Shown here: positions 20,607-29,173 of the stretch, in pieces
How the letters are laid out: every line of letters starts with the position of its first letter
Position numbering within the stretch: position 1 is the stretch's first letter
Source of the DNA: Vibrio cyclitrophicus
GTDB lineage: Bacteria; Pseudomonadota; Gammaproteobacteria; Enterobacterales; Vibrionaceae
Length of the DNA stretch: 64,000 nt
Reading direction: 5' to 3'
Assembly: GCA_023206055.1 (NCBI GenBank)
Contig: CP065366.1
Span: 124,001-188,000 of the forward strand
Notes under the pieces: generated by a model
The model's input: the letters and a program-made list of their open reading frames with translations, nothing else
The model's database searches: none
What the model was told of the DNA's origin: nothing
Program-made: the position numbers and the translations under genes

Positions 20607-21545
20607 ATGGAACACACAACAACAGCTCCATCTCGTTGGGAGCGATTCAAGCAGTCAGACATTCTGTACTACTTCTTACGCGATAAAGTAGCAATGGTGA
20701 GCTTCGCTATCTTTGCAGCTTTCCTTATTATGGCATTGGCGGCACCGATTCTAGCGCCAACAGATCCGTATGACGTGACGTCTATCGACATCATGGATTC
20801 TGAGTTGCCACCATCTTGGATGGAAGACGGCGAAGAACGCTTCTTACTCGGTACTGATGAGCAAGGTCGTGACATCTTATCTACGATGCTTTACGGCTCC
20901 CGTCTGTCACTGACGATTGGTTTTCTAGCGGTAGGTCTTCAGCTGACTCTAGGTATCATCATTGGTCTGTCTGCGGGTTACTTCGGTGGTCGTATCGATA
21001 GCTTCCTGATGCGTTTTGCCGATGTTCAGCTTTCGTTCTCAACCATGATGGTTGCGATCATTGTCTCGGCCATCTTTAAGGCAAGTTTCGGTAGTGACTT
21101 CTACGCTCAATATGCCGTTGTTATGCTGGTGGTGATCATCGGTATTGCCGAATGGCCTCAGTATGCTCGTACGATTCGTGCATCGGTATTGGCAGAGAAG
21201 AAGAAAGAGTACGTAGAAGCGGCACGTGTGATGGGCTTTAGAGCACCTCGCATCATGTTTCGTCATATTCTGCCTAACTGTTTATCACCGATTTTGGTTA
21301 TCTCTACGGTACAGGTGGCAAATGCCATCATGTCAGAAGCGGCACTTTCTTTCCTAGGTTTAGGTCTTCCGGTAGACCAACCGTCACTTGGTGCCCTGAT
21401 CAGCACTGGTTTTAACTACATTTTCTCAGGAGCATGGTGGATCACAGCATTCCCAGGTGTGCTTTTGGTAACATTGGTTCTAGTTATTAACCTATTAGGC
21501 GACTGGTTACGCGACGTGTTTAACCCGAAAATTTATAAAGGGTGA
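20607..21545 (+). CDS. Peptide-type ABC importer permease 2 (DppC type)
   Basis: Inner-membrane permease of 312 residues. The N-terminal DppC/OppC extension domain (about residues 10-60, with the LAAPILAPTDPYDV segment) precedes six membrane helices. The EAA loop is EYVEAARVMGFRAPRIMFRH. The gene begins 2 bp after permease 1, with AAAGGAG as its ribosome site, so the two are translated together. Last gene of the importer operon. A strong terminator follows. Confidence 0.92.
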   Translation: MEHTTTAPSRWERFKQSDILYYFLRDKVAMVSFAIFAAFLIMALAAPILAPTDPYDVTSIDIMDSELPPSWMEDGEERFLLGTDEQGRDILSTMLYGSRLSLTIGFLAVGLQLTLGIIIGLSAGYFGGRIDSFLMRFADVQLSFSTMMVAIIVSAIFKASFGSDFYAQYAVVMLVVIIGIAEWPQYARTIRASVLAEKKKEYVEAARVMGFRAPRIMFRHILPNCLSPILVISTVQVANAIMSEAALSFLGLGLPVDQPSLGALISTGFNYIFSGAWWITAFPGVLLVTLVLVINLLGDWLRDVFNPKIYKG

Positions 21546-21584
21546 TAACTCGGTTTGATTTTTAGTAAAAAAAGTCACTAAATT

Positions 21585-21616
21585 AAGAGCCGTAAGCAAT
21601 TACGGCTCTTTTTTTG
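21585..21616 (+). terminator. ABC importer operon terminator
   Basis: Hairpin AAGAGCCGTAA - GCAA - TTACGGCTCTT followed by a T run. Confidence 0.92.
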
Positions 21617-21732
21617 CTTAATGGTTCTGGAACTTAGTATTATTGATAGTGTCAATAATACTTAAAATGGAATTCATGTTTTATCGACATAGATTCGGTA
21701 ATAATTAGCCCGCAAGGGTTTAAGTGGTGGTT

Positions 21733-22683
21733 ATGAAATTGACAATGAATGCTGTATGTCGTGCTGTTACGAGAAATTATCGTATGGGGCTTATCGCTGC
21801 ATCTCTTTTGGTATCGAGCCAAGTGAATGCAGAGTCGGTTCTATGTGATGCAACTCAGGCAAGCACCAACCAATTACCACAGCTAGAGCAATCATGTCCG
21901 ATCGGTAAGGGTGTTTGGGGGAGCAAGGCACCCAAACATCATTCAGATAACGAGCTGTTTTGGGTTCAATGTGGCCTGCTGAACAAGCCTCTGTCACTGA
22001 GCCGAGCAAAGCCCCTATATGAGAAGATCTCGACCAACGTTTGGATGAAGCCGGAAGGCGGAGACTACCGTTGCTTAATCGGACCTTATTCTACTTTCTC
22101 TGATGCGAGAAAAGACCTAACTCAGGTACGTAAGGTTCCTGGTTACGGTGAAGCCTTTATTCGTATGGTCGATAAGTCGAAAACCTCATCACAGCCTATC
22201 GTTGCAAAAGCGGCAGAGCCAAAGGCTCCTGTAAAAGCAAAAGTAGAAGCCAAGTCTGCATCGAAACCTGTGGCTGCTAAGCAAGCGGCGGTAACGAGTG
22301 CTGCTGCTATTCAGACGCTACCAAGTGGTAACGCGAGCTCAGACAATGATCTAGAGATCGAGGTTCGCGTGAAAGCAGAAGTTGCGGGTAGCCAATATGC
22401 GATTCCTTACCTTCTAGACCATCAACAACAGTTCTACATGGAGCAAGGTAAGCCTTGGAGTCGCCTAGATTATGACAGCGCTAAATTGGTGTGTAATCAG
22501 GTCAACATGAAGCTGATGAGTGAAAAGCAATGGCAGAGCATCTTGAACTCAAAGGTTATGGAAAAACAGAACTGGCCAATGCATCTCCCTTATTGGGGCG
22601 CAGATAAGAAAGGTTTGTTTACCAACGGTAACGTAAATCAATTGAAAGGTTCTTCATTACTTAACGTGATGTGTGTGAAGTAG
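21733..22683 (+). CDS. Exported protein with SPOR-like and lectin/FGE-like domains
   Basis: A 316-residue secreted or periplasmic protein not known to me by name. The signal peptide includes MGLIAASLLVSSQVNA. A SPOR-like segment (about residues 75-150; FWVQCGLLNKPLSLSRAKPL and YRCLIGPYSTFSDARK) suggests binding to peptidoglycan, as SPOR domains do. A low-complexity Ala/Lys linker follows (about 158-215). The C-terminal 95 residues (WSRLDYDSAKLVCNQVNMKL, MSEKQWQSIL) resemble the C-type-lectin / formylglycine-enzyme-like fold. ATG 21733 is chosen over two GTG codons upstream. It is a single gene ending at a bidirectional terminator. Confidence 0.75.
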   Translation: MKLTMNAVCRAVTRNYRMGLIAASLLVSSQVNAESVLCDATQASTNQLPQLEQSCPIGKGVWGSKAPKHHSDNELFWVQCGLLNKPLSLSRAKPLYEKISTNVWMKPEGGDYRCLIGPYSTFSDARKDLTQVRKVPGYGEAFIRMVDKSKTSSQPIVAKAAEPKAPVKAKVEAKSASKPVAAKQAAVTSAAAIQTLPSGNASSDNDLEIEVRVKAEVAGSQYAIPYLLDHQQQFYMEQGKPWSRLDYDSAKLVCNQVNMKLMSEKQWQSILNSKVMEKQNWPMHLPYWGADKKGLFTNGNVNQLKGSSLLNVMCVK

Positions 22684-22728
22684 TGTTAAGAGCATTTGAG
22701 TTGCTGTAGGCCAAAAGGCTCTAATAAA

Positions 22729-22762
22729 AGAAACCCCAGCGATTGGCTGGGGTTTTTGTTTT
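22729..22762. terminator. bidirectional terminator
   Basis: Hairpin AAACCCCAGC - GATT - GGCTGGGGTTT with T runs on both strands, between the SPOR-like gene and the convergent lipoprotein gene. Confidence 0.9.
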
Positions 22763-22777
22763 TTAGTTCGTTGAATT

Positions 22778-25555
22778 TTAGTCTTGGATTAGTGGCAGCT
22801 TAGCTATCACTTTTTCCATTGATGCTTGGTCGTATGAGTACAAGCCAAAGTCAGGAGCCGATACGTAGTTCCACTGTGGCTCTTCGCTCCATTTAACCCC
22901 AATGTAGAAGTCACCAAACTCACGTTGGATGTAGCGGTAGCGCGTTTTGTAATCTGAATCTGAACCAGTCTCTTCCAATACTAAACCTTCGCGGCGATTG
23001 TCATCGAAAACAAAGCTTAGATTTCCAGGTGTATAGAAACCTGTAGGTTTAATTGAAGTATATTCATAACTTTCTTCAGCATATTCAAATTGACCAGCAG
23101 CGTATGTCAGCGGATAGCCATCAAGCTCTGGGTCAAACTCATCTCCTTTTTCCACTGTCAAATCGAAATCGGTGAAGCCGGAAGTAATCTTGCTTGAAGC
23201 CTGAGACGTTTGTGCAAATGTTGAAGACGTTGAATCTAGCCAGAATAGTTCGTCTTGATTTACTTTCAAGATAATCTGGTATTCGCCCTGTGTTGGTTTG
23301 TGTTGATAAAGCATCTCATAGAGTGTGCCTTCTTTATCAATCATCTTTCCATCATCGAGTGTCACATCCATACAATCTTTATCTTGATGCGACATGTAAT
23401 CATTGTGTTTATCTAGTTCAGCTAGCTTAGCAAAAGGTGCGTAGCTATTACCCCATTGATCGAGCGAGTCGCTCATATTATCAGAATAGCTTTCGTCGCT
23501 ATTTGAACCCCAGCAGAACATCAGTCCGAGTTCGTCTTTTACAAGTGATGCGTAGCCGATTTCACCATCATTGTCTGCGAAGCTACCCATTTTCCATTCT
23601 TGGTTATCGAAGTGTGCTTCAGTAAATCCAAGTTCAGGTGCTGGTGGATCAACTTCATCAGTTGGTTTTACATTTGGTAATGCAAAGATAACCATTTCAG
23701 ATTCAATATCATTCTCGTCACTACCAGAGAAGTTGATTCCTTTTGCCACATAAAGCATGACACCGTTGGTTTCCGATGTAGGTGTACCTTCCAGTGTGAC
23801 TAAGCCACTTGCGTCTACATTTACGGAAACACCAGGAATTGGGTTGTGTACTGGTTCATTGTCGTGAGCAGCGTAGTTTGCGTAGTATTCAACGTCACCA
23901 GACACACTTGAGGTAAATAACTCGCTAATATCTAGCTGCTCAGAGAATGCTTCACCGGCTTTGAGTGACCAAGTCTTTGTAATAGTCTCTTGCAGGTCGG
24001 CTTTCACTGTAGGTTCAATAGTAATATTACCTAGTGAAATAGTTGGTAGGTCAAAACTTGCAGGCTCAGACACCATGAATGTTGCAGCGTGTCCGTCATC
24101 GGCTGTGATGTTGAACTGCTTGATATCTTCTGTTGGCGTTTCCGGGTGGCCTGAGATAACTAGTTTGCCTAATTTAGCATCGTATTTTGACGTCAGACCT
24201 TTTACGACAGAGCTAATGTTGGAGTCATAAGTTAGAGTATCGTCCTCACGGTCTGTAAATAGGCCGGTAACAGATAGCTCTGCTGAGAATGCTTCACCCT
24301 GCTTCATTGTCCAGTTGTCAGTAATCTCGCGCTGTATTTCTGATTGTGCTTCGGGCTCTACTTTTGGCGCAGTATTTACCAGTGAAACATCGAATGAGAA
24401 TGTAGTACTTAATTCACTCAATACTTTTGAGTCAGCAGTAGCACGATCAACTGCTGTCAGAGTAACAATGTAGCTGCTTAGTGTAGGAACAAAGCTATCT
24501 TTTGCTGAGATAGTTAATGTCTCGCCTTCTAGCGTTACCGTAACTTCTTGCTCACCATTCACTTCAGCACGAGCGATAGCTATGTTTTGATATTTATCTT
24601 CAGAACTGTACTTATCTTGGAATAAATTTTCAGGAACAGTGATAGTCTCCGTAAACCCTTGACCTTCAACTACCTCTAGTTTTGCAAATTCTGATTCGAG
24701 ATTAGCTTGTGCAGTATGGTCTACCAGTAGCTTGTAGTTAGTCACAACGGTTTCTGGTTGGCTTGGATCGATTACAGGCTTCTCGTTAACAAGTTCCTCA
24801 GAACCCATGTTCTCTTCTGTTACGATCTCTTTAGAAGTTTCTGCAGCGGTCTCGGTAATGCTATTTGCATTATTTTCGTAGGCTGTAGGATCTTGTGCTT
24901 TGGATTCAGTAAGAATTTGTGCAGTTTTGTGCAACTGTGCGCTTTCAAGATCATCTTTTGAAGTTGCTACAAAGTCTGAAAATAGATCGATAGGTTCTTC
25001 AATCGTTCCGCCTAAATTTTTGTTTACAGATGTCGTCGCATCTTCGAATGAGCTATTGTTTTTCTGCATTTCAATAGCAACGAGGTCGGTAATTGGAGAG
25101 ATAACTAATGCAGTTTTATCAGTACCTTCAGGCGTGCGGAATACCACGCTGTTAGCCATTGGCTGGCCTTCATGGTCCATGTCTGTGGTGTAAACATCCA
25201 TAAAATCAGAATAGCTATCCGCTTTAGAGCTCAACGCCGAAAGCTCTTCAGCAAGCGCTTTAGTCATATCGCCTGGACGAAGTGTTTTTATGGCTAGTTT
25301 TCCATCAATTTCAGTATCTACTGGAAGTGTGATTTTGCCATCTTGGTCTGTTAAGCCAAAGATAGTATCTGTGCCAACCTCTAAAACGCCAGATTGACCG
25401 ACATCGTCAAATACAACTGCATTTTTAAAGTAGCCGTCGAAGCCAGTAATCACAATACCGCCTGGAGTTGCACCATCTGACGAGCCACCGTCTGAACCGC
25501 CACAGCCTGATAACGCAATAGCCACTGACGCTGCTAGTAAACTAACCTTCTTCAT
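22778..25555 (-). CDS. Large surface lipoprotein with Ig/cadherin-like repeats (paralogue A)
   Basis: A 925-residue lipoprotein. The signal MKKVSLLAASVAIALSGC ends at lipobox LSGC (Cys 18) and is followed by GGSDGG, consistent with outer-membrane sorting. After an N-terminal segment (GIVITGFDGYFKNAVVFDD, about 32-120) come two or three Ig/cadherin-like modules (about 280-630), each with the pattern W-x-x-x-x-GE-x-F-x-x-x-(I/L)-x-(I/V)-x-x-LF. A C-terminal domain starts ELGFTEAHFD (about 638-925) and has two conserved cysteines. ATG 25555 is preferred to 25564 because AAGGA lies 8 bases upstream, exactly as in its paralogue. Function unknown: adhesion or envelope sensing is guesswork. An ECF-type promoter lies upstream. 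Confidence 0.85.
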   Translation of the reverse strand: MKKVSLLAASVAIALSGCGGSDGGSSDGATPGGIVITGFDGYFKNAVVFDDVGQSGVLEVGTDTIFGLTDQDGKITLPVDTEIDGKLAIKTLRPGDMTKALAEELSALSSKADSYSDFMDVYTTDMDHEGQPMANSVVFRTPEGTDKTALVISPITDLVAIEMQKNNSSFEDATTSVNKNLGGTIEEPIDLFSDFVATSKDDLESAQLHKTAQILTESKAQDPTAYENNANSITETAAETSKEIVTEENMGSEELVNEKPVIDPSQPETVVTNYKLLVDHTAQANLESEFAKLEVVEGQGFTETITVPENLFQDKYSSEDKYQNIAIARAEVNGEQEVTVTLEGETLTISAKDSFVPTLSSYIVTLTAVDRATADSKVLSELSTTFSFDVSLVNTAPKVEPEAQSEIQREITDNWTMKQGEAFSAELSVTGLFTDREDDTLTYDSNISSVVKGLTSKYDAKLGKLVISGHPETPTEDIKQFNITADDGHAATFMVSEPASFDLPTISLGNITIEPTVKADLQETITKTWSLKAGEAFSEQLDISELFTSSVSGDVEYYANYAAHDNEPVHNPIPGVSVNVDASGLVTLEGTPTSETNGVMLYVAKGINFSGSDENDIESEMVIFALPNVKPTDEVDPPAPELGFTEAHFDNQEWKMGSFADNDGEIGYASLVKDELGLMFCWGSNSDESYSDNMSDSLDQWGNSYAPFAKLAELDKHNDYMSHQDKDCMDVTLDDGKMIDKEGTLYEMLYQHKPTQGEYQIILKVNQDELFWLDSTSSTFAQTSQASSKITSGFTDFDLTVEKGDEFDPELDGYPLTYAAGQFEYAEESYEYTSIKPTGFYTPGNLSFVFDDNRREGLVLEETGSDSDYKTRYRYIQREFGDFYIGVKWSEEPQWNYVSAPDFGLYSYDQASMEKVIAKLPLIQD

Positions 25556-25645
25556 TCTTTTCATCCTTACCGAGTGAAATCTATTATTTTTTTGAGGTGA
25601 TATAAAACTGGCTAGTTTTTACAGCTTGTATGAATGAGGTGCAAG

Positions 25646-25670
25646 ATACGGAAATGAATGGAAAATCCGT
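25646..25670 (-). promoter_or_regulatory. ECF-type promoter of lipoprotein A
   Basis: On the minus strand, ACGGATTTT (ACGGA at 25666-25670) and CGTAT (25646-25650) are separated by 15 bp. The same elements at the same spacing precede paralogue B. CGTAT is a typical -10 element for ECF sigma factors, and an ECF sigma gene lies 5 kb away. The expected leader is about 85 bases. Confidence 0.65.
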
Positions 25671-25748
25671 AAAAATTTTAAAACAATATTTAGTGGAATT
25701 AGGAATTCAGAAGGAGTGCTTACATTCGAGGTTGTATTTGTCAGGAGA

Positions 25749-25776
25749 ATAAAACCCCGCATTGGCGGGGTTTTGA
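25749..25776 (-). terminator. lipoprotein B terminator
   Basis: Hairpin AAAACCCCGC - ATTG or CAAT - GCGGGGTTTT, about 20 bp after the stop of the lipoprotein gene at 25794, with a TTTTATT tail on the minus strand. Confidence 0.85.
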
Positions 25777-25793
25777 GTTAAAGGTTCAGTGCT

Positions 25794-28079
25794 CTATTTG
25801 TTCCAAGCATCGTGGATGTGCTTGATCGTTTCTTCCTGATTTGACTTGATAAAGAAGAAACCGTTGTCATCGTGGCCGTAGCCGAACTGTGCATTTTTAT
25901 TGTGATCACCAACACCGATAGTCAGTTCACCAAAGTCGCGGTAAGTAAAGTAGCGACGAGTTACAACACAGTTACAGTCGTCGTTGTCTTCAACTAAACC
26001 TAGGTATGGGTTGATCAACGTTTTATCGTAATTATCAACATTCTCACCAACAAGCCAATTATCTGACCAGCTTTCACCTGGTTCGGTGATTGATGTTGCT
26101 GTGTACGTGCGCTCTGCAAGATTTTCAGCATTCTTACCTGTCATTGAGTAAGTAAACTTATCAAGTAAAGGGTAAAGGTCGTTATATCCACCGTCATCAT
26201 CAACAAGCAGGTACTCATCAAGAGTTACTCCTACTGTCATGTCGTTTTGGCTTGGGTAAGAGAACGAGTTGTAGTTAACACCATCTTCTACTTCTGTTGA
26301 GTCCATCCAAAACAGCTCTTTATGACCAGTAGACTCTTCAATTAGCATCACAATCTGATAATCACCATCTTTCGTGATATTTTGGTAGAGCATTGTTGCC
26401 GTATCTGTACCTGCATCACTAGGCAAATCGACTGTGCCGTTGTTGTTTAATGTGACTGCGAAACAGTCGTCATCTCTGAGTAGACTCTCACGACCAAGAT
26501 CCCAGTAGTTATGCTGCATGTTGTCTAGTGTGCTTAACCAATCTTGACGACTAAGTGTTGAGAAGTCACTTGAATCATCTGTTGCAAAACATAGCTCATT
26601 CTGGTCATTGTTAATACGTAGAGATGCAAATGCTACCTCTGCATCACCATAGTCAAAGCTACCCATTTGCCATACGCCACCTTTATCGAAGTGTGCTTGA
26701 GTGAAGCCTAATTCTGGTTGTGGTGGTTCTACAGGAGTACCTTCTAATACTTCAGGTAAAGTAAATGTCACATAGGTTGGTGCGCCATCGTTATCAACAC
26801 CACCGACATTGAAGGTTTGTCCTGCTGAGTAAGATTTACTCGGTGTTCCCGAAATAGTAACGATTGAATTTGTGTCTTCCGTTGGGGTAATGGTTAACCC
26901 ATCAACAGTCAGAGCACCAGAGCGGTATTTAACGATGTCACCATCAGAATCGTTAAATAAGCCTGATAAATCGATAGTTTGGTTGAAGACTTCACCTTCT
27001 TGAAGCTGCCAGCCATTAATTACACTTTGTAGCCTTGTTTGCTCTTCTTCGACGACTTCTGGAGCTAGGTTCTCAGCTAACTTAATGACCTTAAGACTCA
27101 GCGGGTATGACAGTGCACCATGCTCATCTTTTGCGAAGATTTGGTAATCGTAAGTGCCAGCCTTAGTAAGGTCACCACTGATAATGCCAGTGTTGCTATC
27201 GATCACTAGTCCGTTGAGCTCGTCAGCGAGCTCTTTGAGTTCGAACGTTAATGTATCGCCTTCAGCATCTTGGAAAAAAGTAGAAGCATCTAGGTCTAAC
27301 CAAGCATCTGAAGGATCGAGAGTAATGTCTTTCAATACACCATTTTCACTATCAACTGGACGAGAGTTAGGTGTCACCGTGATAGGGCTATCACCTGCAG
27401 GAATGTCTACGATAGGCGAGAAGTCGTCTAAGCTCTCTTCATTAACGATAATTGCTTGAACCTCTACCGCAACTGCGTCAGTCAGTTCTAGCTGCTTCTT
27501 GATAGTTAAGTCTGAGTTATTAACCAGTGTTTCACCAATGACATTTAGTGCTTGTGCTTGCTCAGAATCATCAGCAATGTAGTCACCAAAGATCAACTCT
27601 TGAGAGGCTGTTAGCCCAGAACTTGTTACCGATTCAACAACCTTTTCTTCTGCTTGTTCTTGAGTTAATTCACTATCAGCTGCTTTGGCTACTTCAAGTT
27701 GTTCAACAACCATGCTTGTCATTGGGTTGATGATGGTTGAACCCGCAGTTGTAGCCAGTTCGAAGTTGTCCGTCACTAGACCGCGCGTTTTATCAATGGT
27801 TTTATTTTTAATTGCTTTGATAAAGACAACGCTGTCTTTGTGTTCGCTTGGCAGAGTGAATTGACCATTTTCATCTGTCTCGACGCCGAGTTTTTTATCA
27901 GTGGCATCAAGTTCGAAGTTGCCATCTGTATCAACCCATACTTCTGCATGCTGTAAGTAACCATCAATAGCGGTAATCACCACACCACCTGGCGCTGCAC
28001 CAGCGCTATCACCGTCTGAACCACCACAGCCTGTTAAGGCGAAAGCCACTGACGCCGCAAGTAAACTAACTTTTTTCAT
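25794..28079 (-). CDS. Large surface lipoprotein with Ig/cadherin-like repeat (paralogue B)
   Basis: A 761-residue lipoprotein, clearly a paralogue of the one at 22778. Signal MKKVSLLAASVAFALTGC (lipobox LTGC, Cys 18) differs from the other by two residues. The region after it (GVVITAIDGYLQHAEVWVDT) is a carboxypeptidase-regulatory-like fold. A cadherin-like module follows (about 270-345; PLSLKVIKLAEN at its end), then the shared W-x-x-x-x-GE-x-F module (about 355-450). The C-terminal domain (ELGFTQAHFDKGGVWQMGSF, about 456-761) retains the two cysteines (CFATDD and CFAVTL). ATG 28079 follows AAAGGA at 6 bases, and the 10 codons upstream are dropped. Its promoter resembles that of paralogue A, and the gene diverges from the barrel protein gene at 28304. 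Confidence 0.85.
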   Translation of the reverse strand: MKKVSLLAASVAFALTGCGGSDGDSAGAAPGGVVITAIDGYLQHAEVWVDTDGNFELDATDKKLGVETDENGQFTLPSEHKDSVVFIKAIKNKTIDKTRGLVTDNFELATTAGSTIINPMTSMVVEQLEVAKAADSELTQEQAEEKVVESVTSSGLTASQELIFGDYIADDSEQAQALNVIGETLVNNSDLTIKKQLELTDAVAVEVQAIIVNEESLDDFSPIVDIPAGDSPITVTPNSRPVDSENGVLKDITLDPSDAWLDLDASTFFQDAEGDTLTFELKELADELNGLVIDSNTGIISGDLTKAGTYDYQIFAKDEHGALSYPLSLKVIKLAENLAPEVVEEEQTRLQSVINGWQLQEGEVFNQTIDLSGLFNDSDGDIVKYRSGALTVDGLTITPTEDTNSIVTISGTPSKSYSAGQTFNVGGVDNDGAPTYVTFTLPEVLEGTPVEPPQPELGFTQAHFDKGGVWQMGSFDYGDAEVAFASLRINNDQNELCFATDDSSDFSTLSRQDWLSTLDNMQHNYWDLGRESLLRDDDCFAVTLNNNGTVDLPSDAGTDTATMLYQNITKDGDYQIVMLIEESTGHKELFWMDSTEVEDGVNYNSFSYPSQNDMTVGVTLDEYLLVDDDGGYNDLYPLLDKFTYSMTGKNAENLAERTYTATSITEPGESWSDNWLVGENVDNYDKTLINPYLGLVEDNDDCNCVVTRRYFTYRDFGELTIGVGDHNKNAQFGYGHDDNGFFFIKSNQEETIKHIHDAWNK

Positions 28080-28184
28080 GTCATATCCTTTGTAGAGAGC
28101 TCTAGCCAAGCCCTATTTGTTTCATTTTCTGATGCTTACATTTGTTGTGTGAATGTTTTACTGGGTGTTGATTACTTTTTCAAC

Positions 28185-28209
28185 ATACGTAAAAGCGGGA
28201 AAAATCCGT
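28185..28209 (-). promoter_or_regulatory. ECF-type promoter of lipoprotein B
   Basis: Minus strand: ACGGATTTTT (ACGGA at 28205-28209), 15 bp, CGTAT (28185-28189), then GTTG. It matches the element before paralogue A in both boxes and in exact spacing, while the sequence between is different. The expected leader is about 100 bases. Confidence 0.65.
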
Positions 28210-28303
28210 AAAATTTATTTGATGTTTATTTGCTCGACTGCTCTTCAAATTGATTTCCAATTTCAATAGCATGCTGCCCCGAATTGGTTTGGTGGATATA
28301 AAA

Positions 28304-29173
28304 ATGAAAAAATGGATCGGTTTGTCTTTGTTGCCCTTTTCTGCAGTGGCTCAAGAGGCAGGTGTGAGTGATAAATACAGCTATTCGTACTTCACTGTCG
28401 GTGTTGAAAACGTCACTTATCAAGAGTTCTATGGGGGGCTTACCTCGGAAGTCACCGTGATTAACCCTGTCTTAAACTCTGGTGGTTTGTATTACGTCAA
28501 TCAAGACTTTGACTTCTCAGTTGATGCATTGGCCTCATTCTCTCCACAAAACTCGACAGAAGATTGGAATAATGTCGGTTCGCTGCAGCAGAACAACCAG
28601 TTGGAATATCTGAAGACAGCGACAAATATCCAGCTTCATTACAAGTTTCAAGATAATTGGCGTGTGATTGGCGGCCCTTCGTTGACCTATCAAACCTTCA
28701 CTCGCTATGGCGTAAAAAATTACACCCAAGAGGGTAATAAATATTTCTACGGCACTTGGGAGGAGACCTCAACGGACATCTTCATGGATGTCGGGTTAGC
28801 TTATGATGACGGCAGTCTCTACCTAAATGACAAATGGCACATCAGTGGTAAGGCGACTTTTGGTCTACCGATTTGGAGCGTTACGTCGAATACGCAATTT
28901 GAGGACGTCGATTTCTACGATTTCGGTTACCGAGCAGCAGTTGAAGGTACGGTGAGCTATGAAGTGATACCCGGTTTTCATTTAGGCTGGTATACGATGT
29001 TTGGCTACGAGAAACGCTTCCAATCCGACACTGAAACTGTCACGACCACGTATTGTAAAACCATGGTTGATGGCGTGTGTACGGAATACGTAACTGAACA
29101 AAAAAAGGCGACCTTACCTGAAGCCGACACGTTCACTTTCAGTACTGGCTTACAGGCACTGTGGAGCTTTTAA
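28304..29173 (+). CDS. Probable outer-membrane beta-barrel protein
   Basis: A 289-residue exported protein. Signal MKKWIGLSLLPFSAVAQ is probably cleaved after AVA or AQ. The mature chain is rich in alternating aromatic and polar strands (FTVGVENVTYQEFYGG, ATNIQLHYKFQDNWRVIG), has no membrane helix, and ends TFSTGLQALWSF. A terminal Phe is the usual signal for the BAM insertion machinery. Two cysteines (TYCKTMVDGVCTEY) fall in what looks like an extracellular loop. ATG 28304 follows GGTGGAT, and the longer frame from 28250 has no signal peptide. It diverges from lipoprotein B, and its end overlaps the end of the convergent gene at 29170. No named family recognised. Confidence 0.8.
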   Translation: MKKWIGLSLLPFSAVAQEAGVSDKYSYSYFTVGVENVTYQEFYGGLTSEVTVINPVLNSGGLYYVNQDFDFSVDALASFSPQNSTEDWNNVGSLQQNNQLEYLKTATNIQLHYKFQDNWRVIGGPSLTYQTFTRYGVKNYTQEGNKYFYGTWEETSTDIFMDVGLAYDDGSLYLNDKWHISGKATFGLPIWSVTSNTQFEDVDFYDFGYRAAVEGTVSYEVIPGFHLGWYTMFGYEKRFQSDTETVTTTYCKTMVDGVCTEYVTEQKKATLPEADTFTFSTGLQALWSF

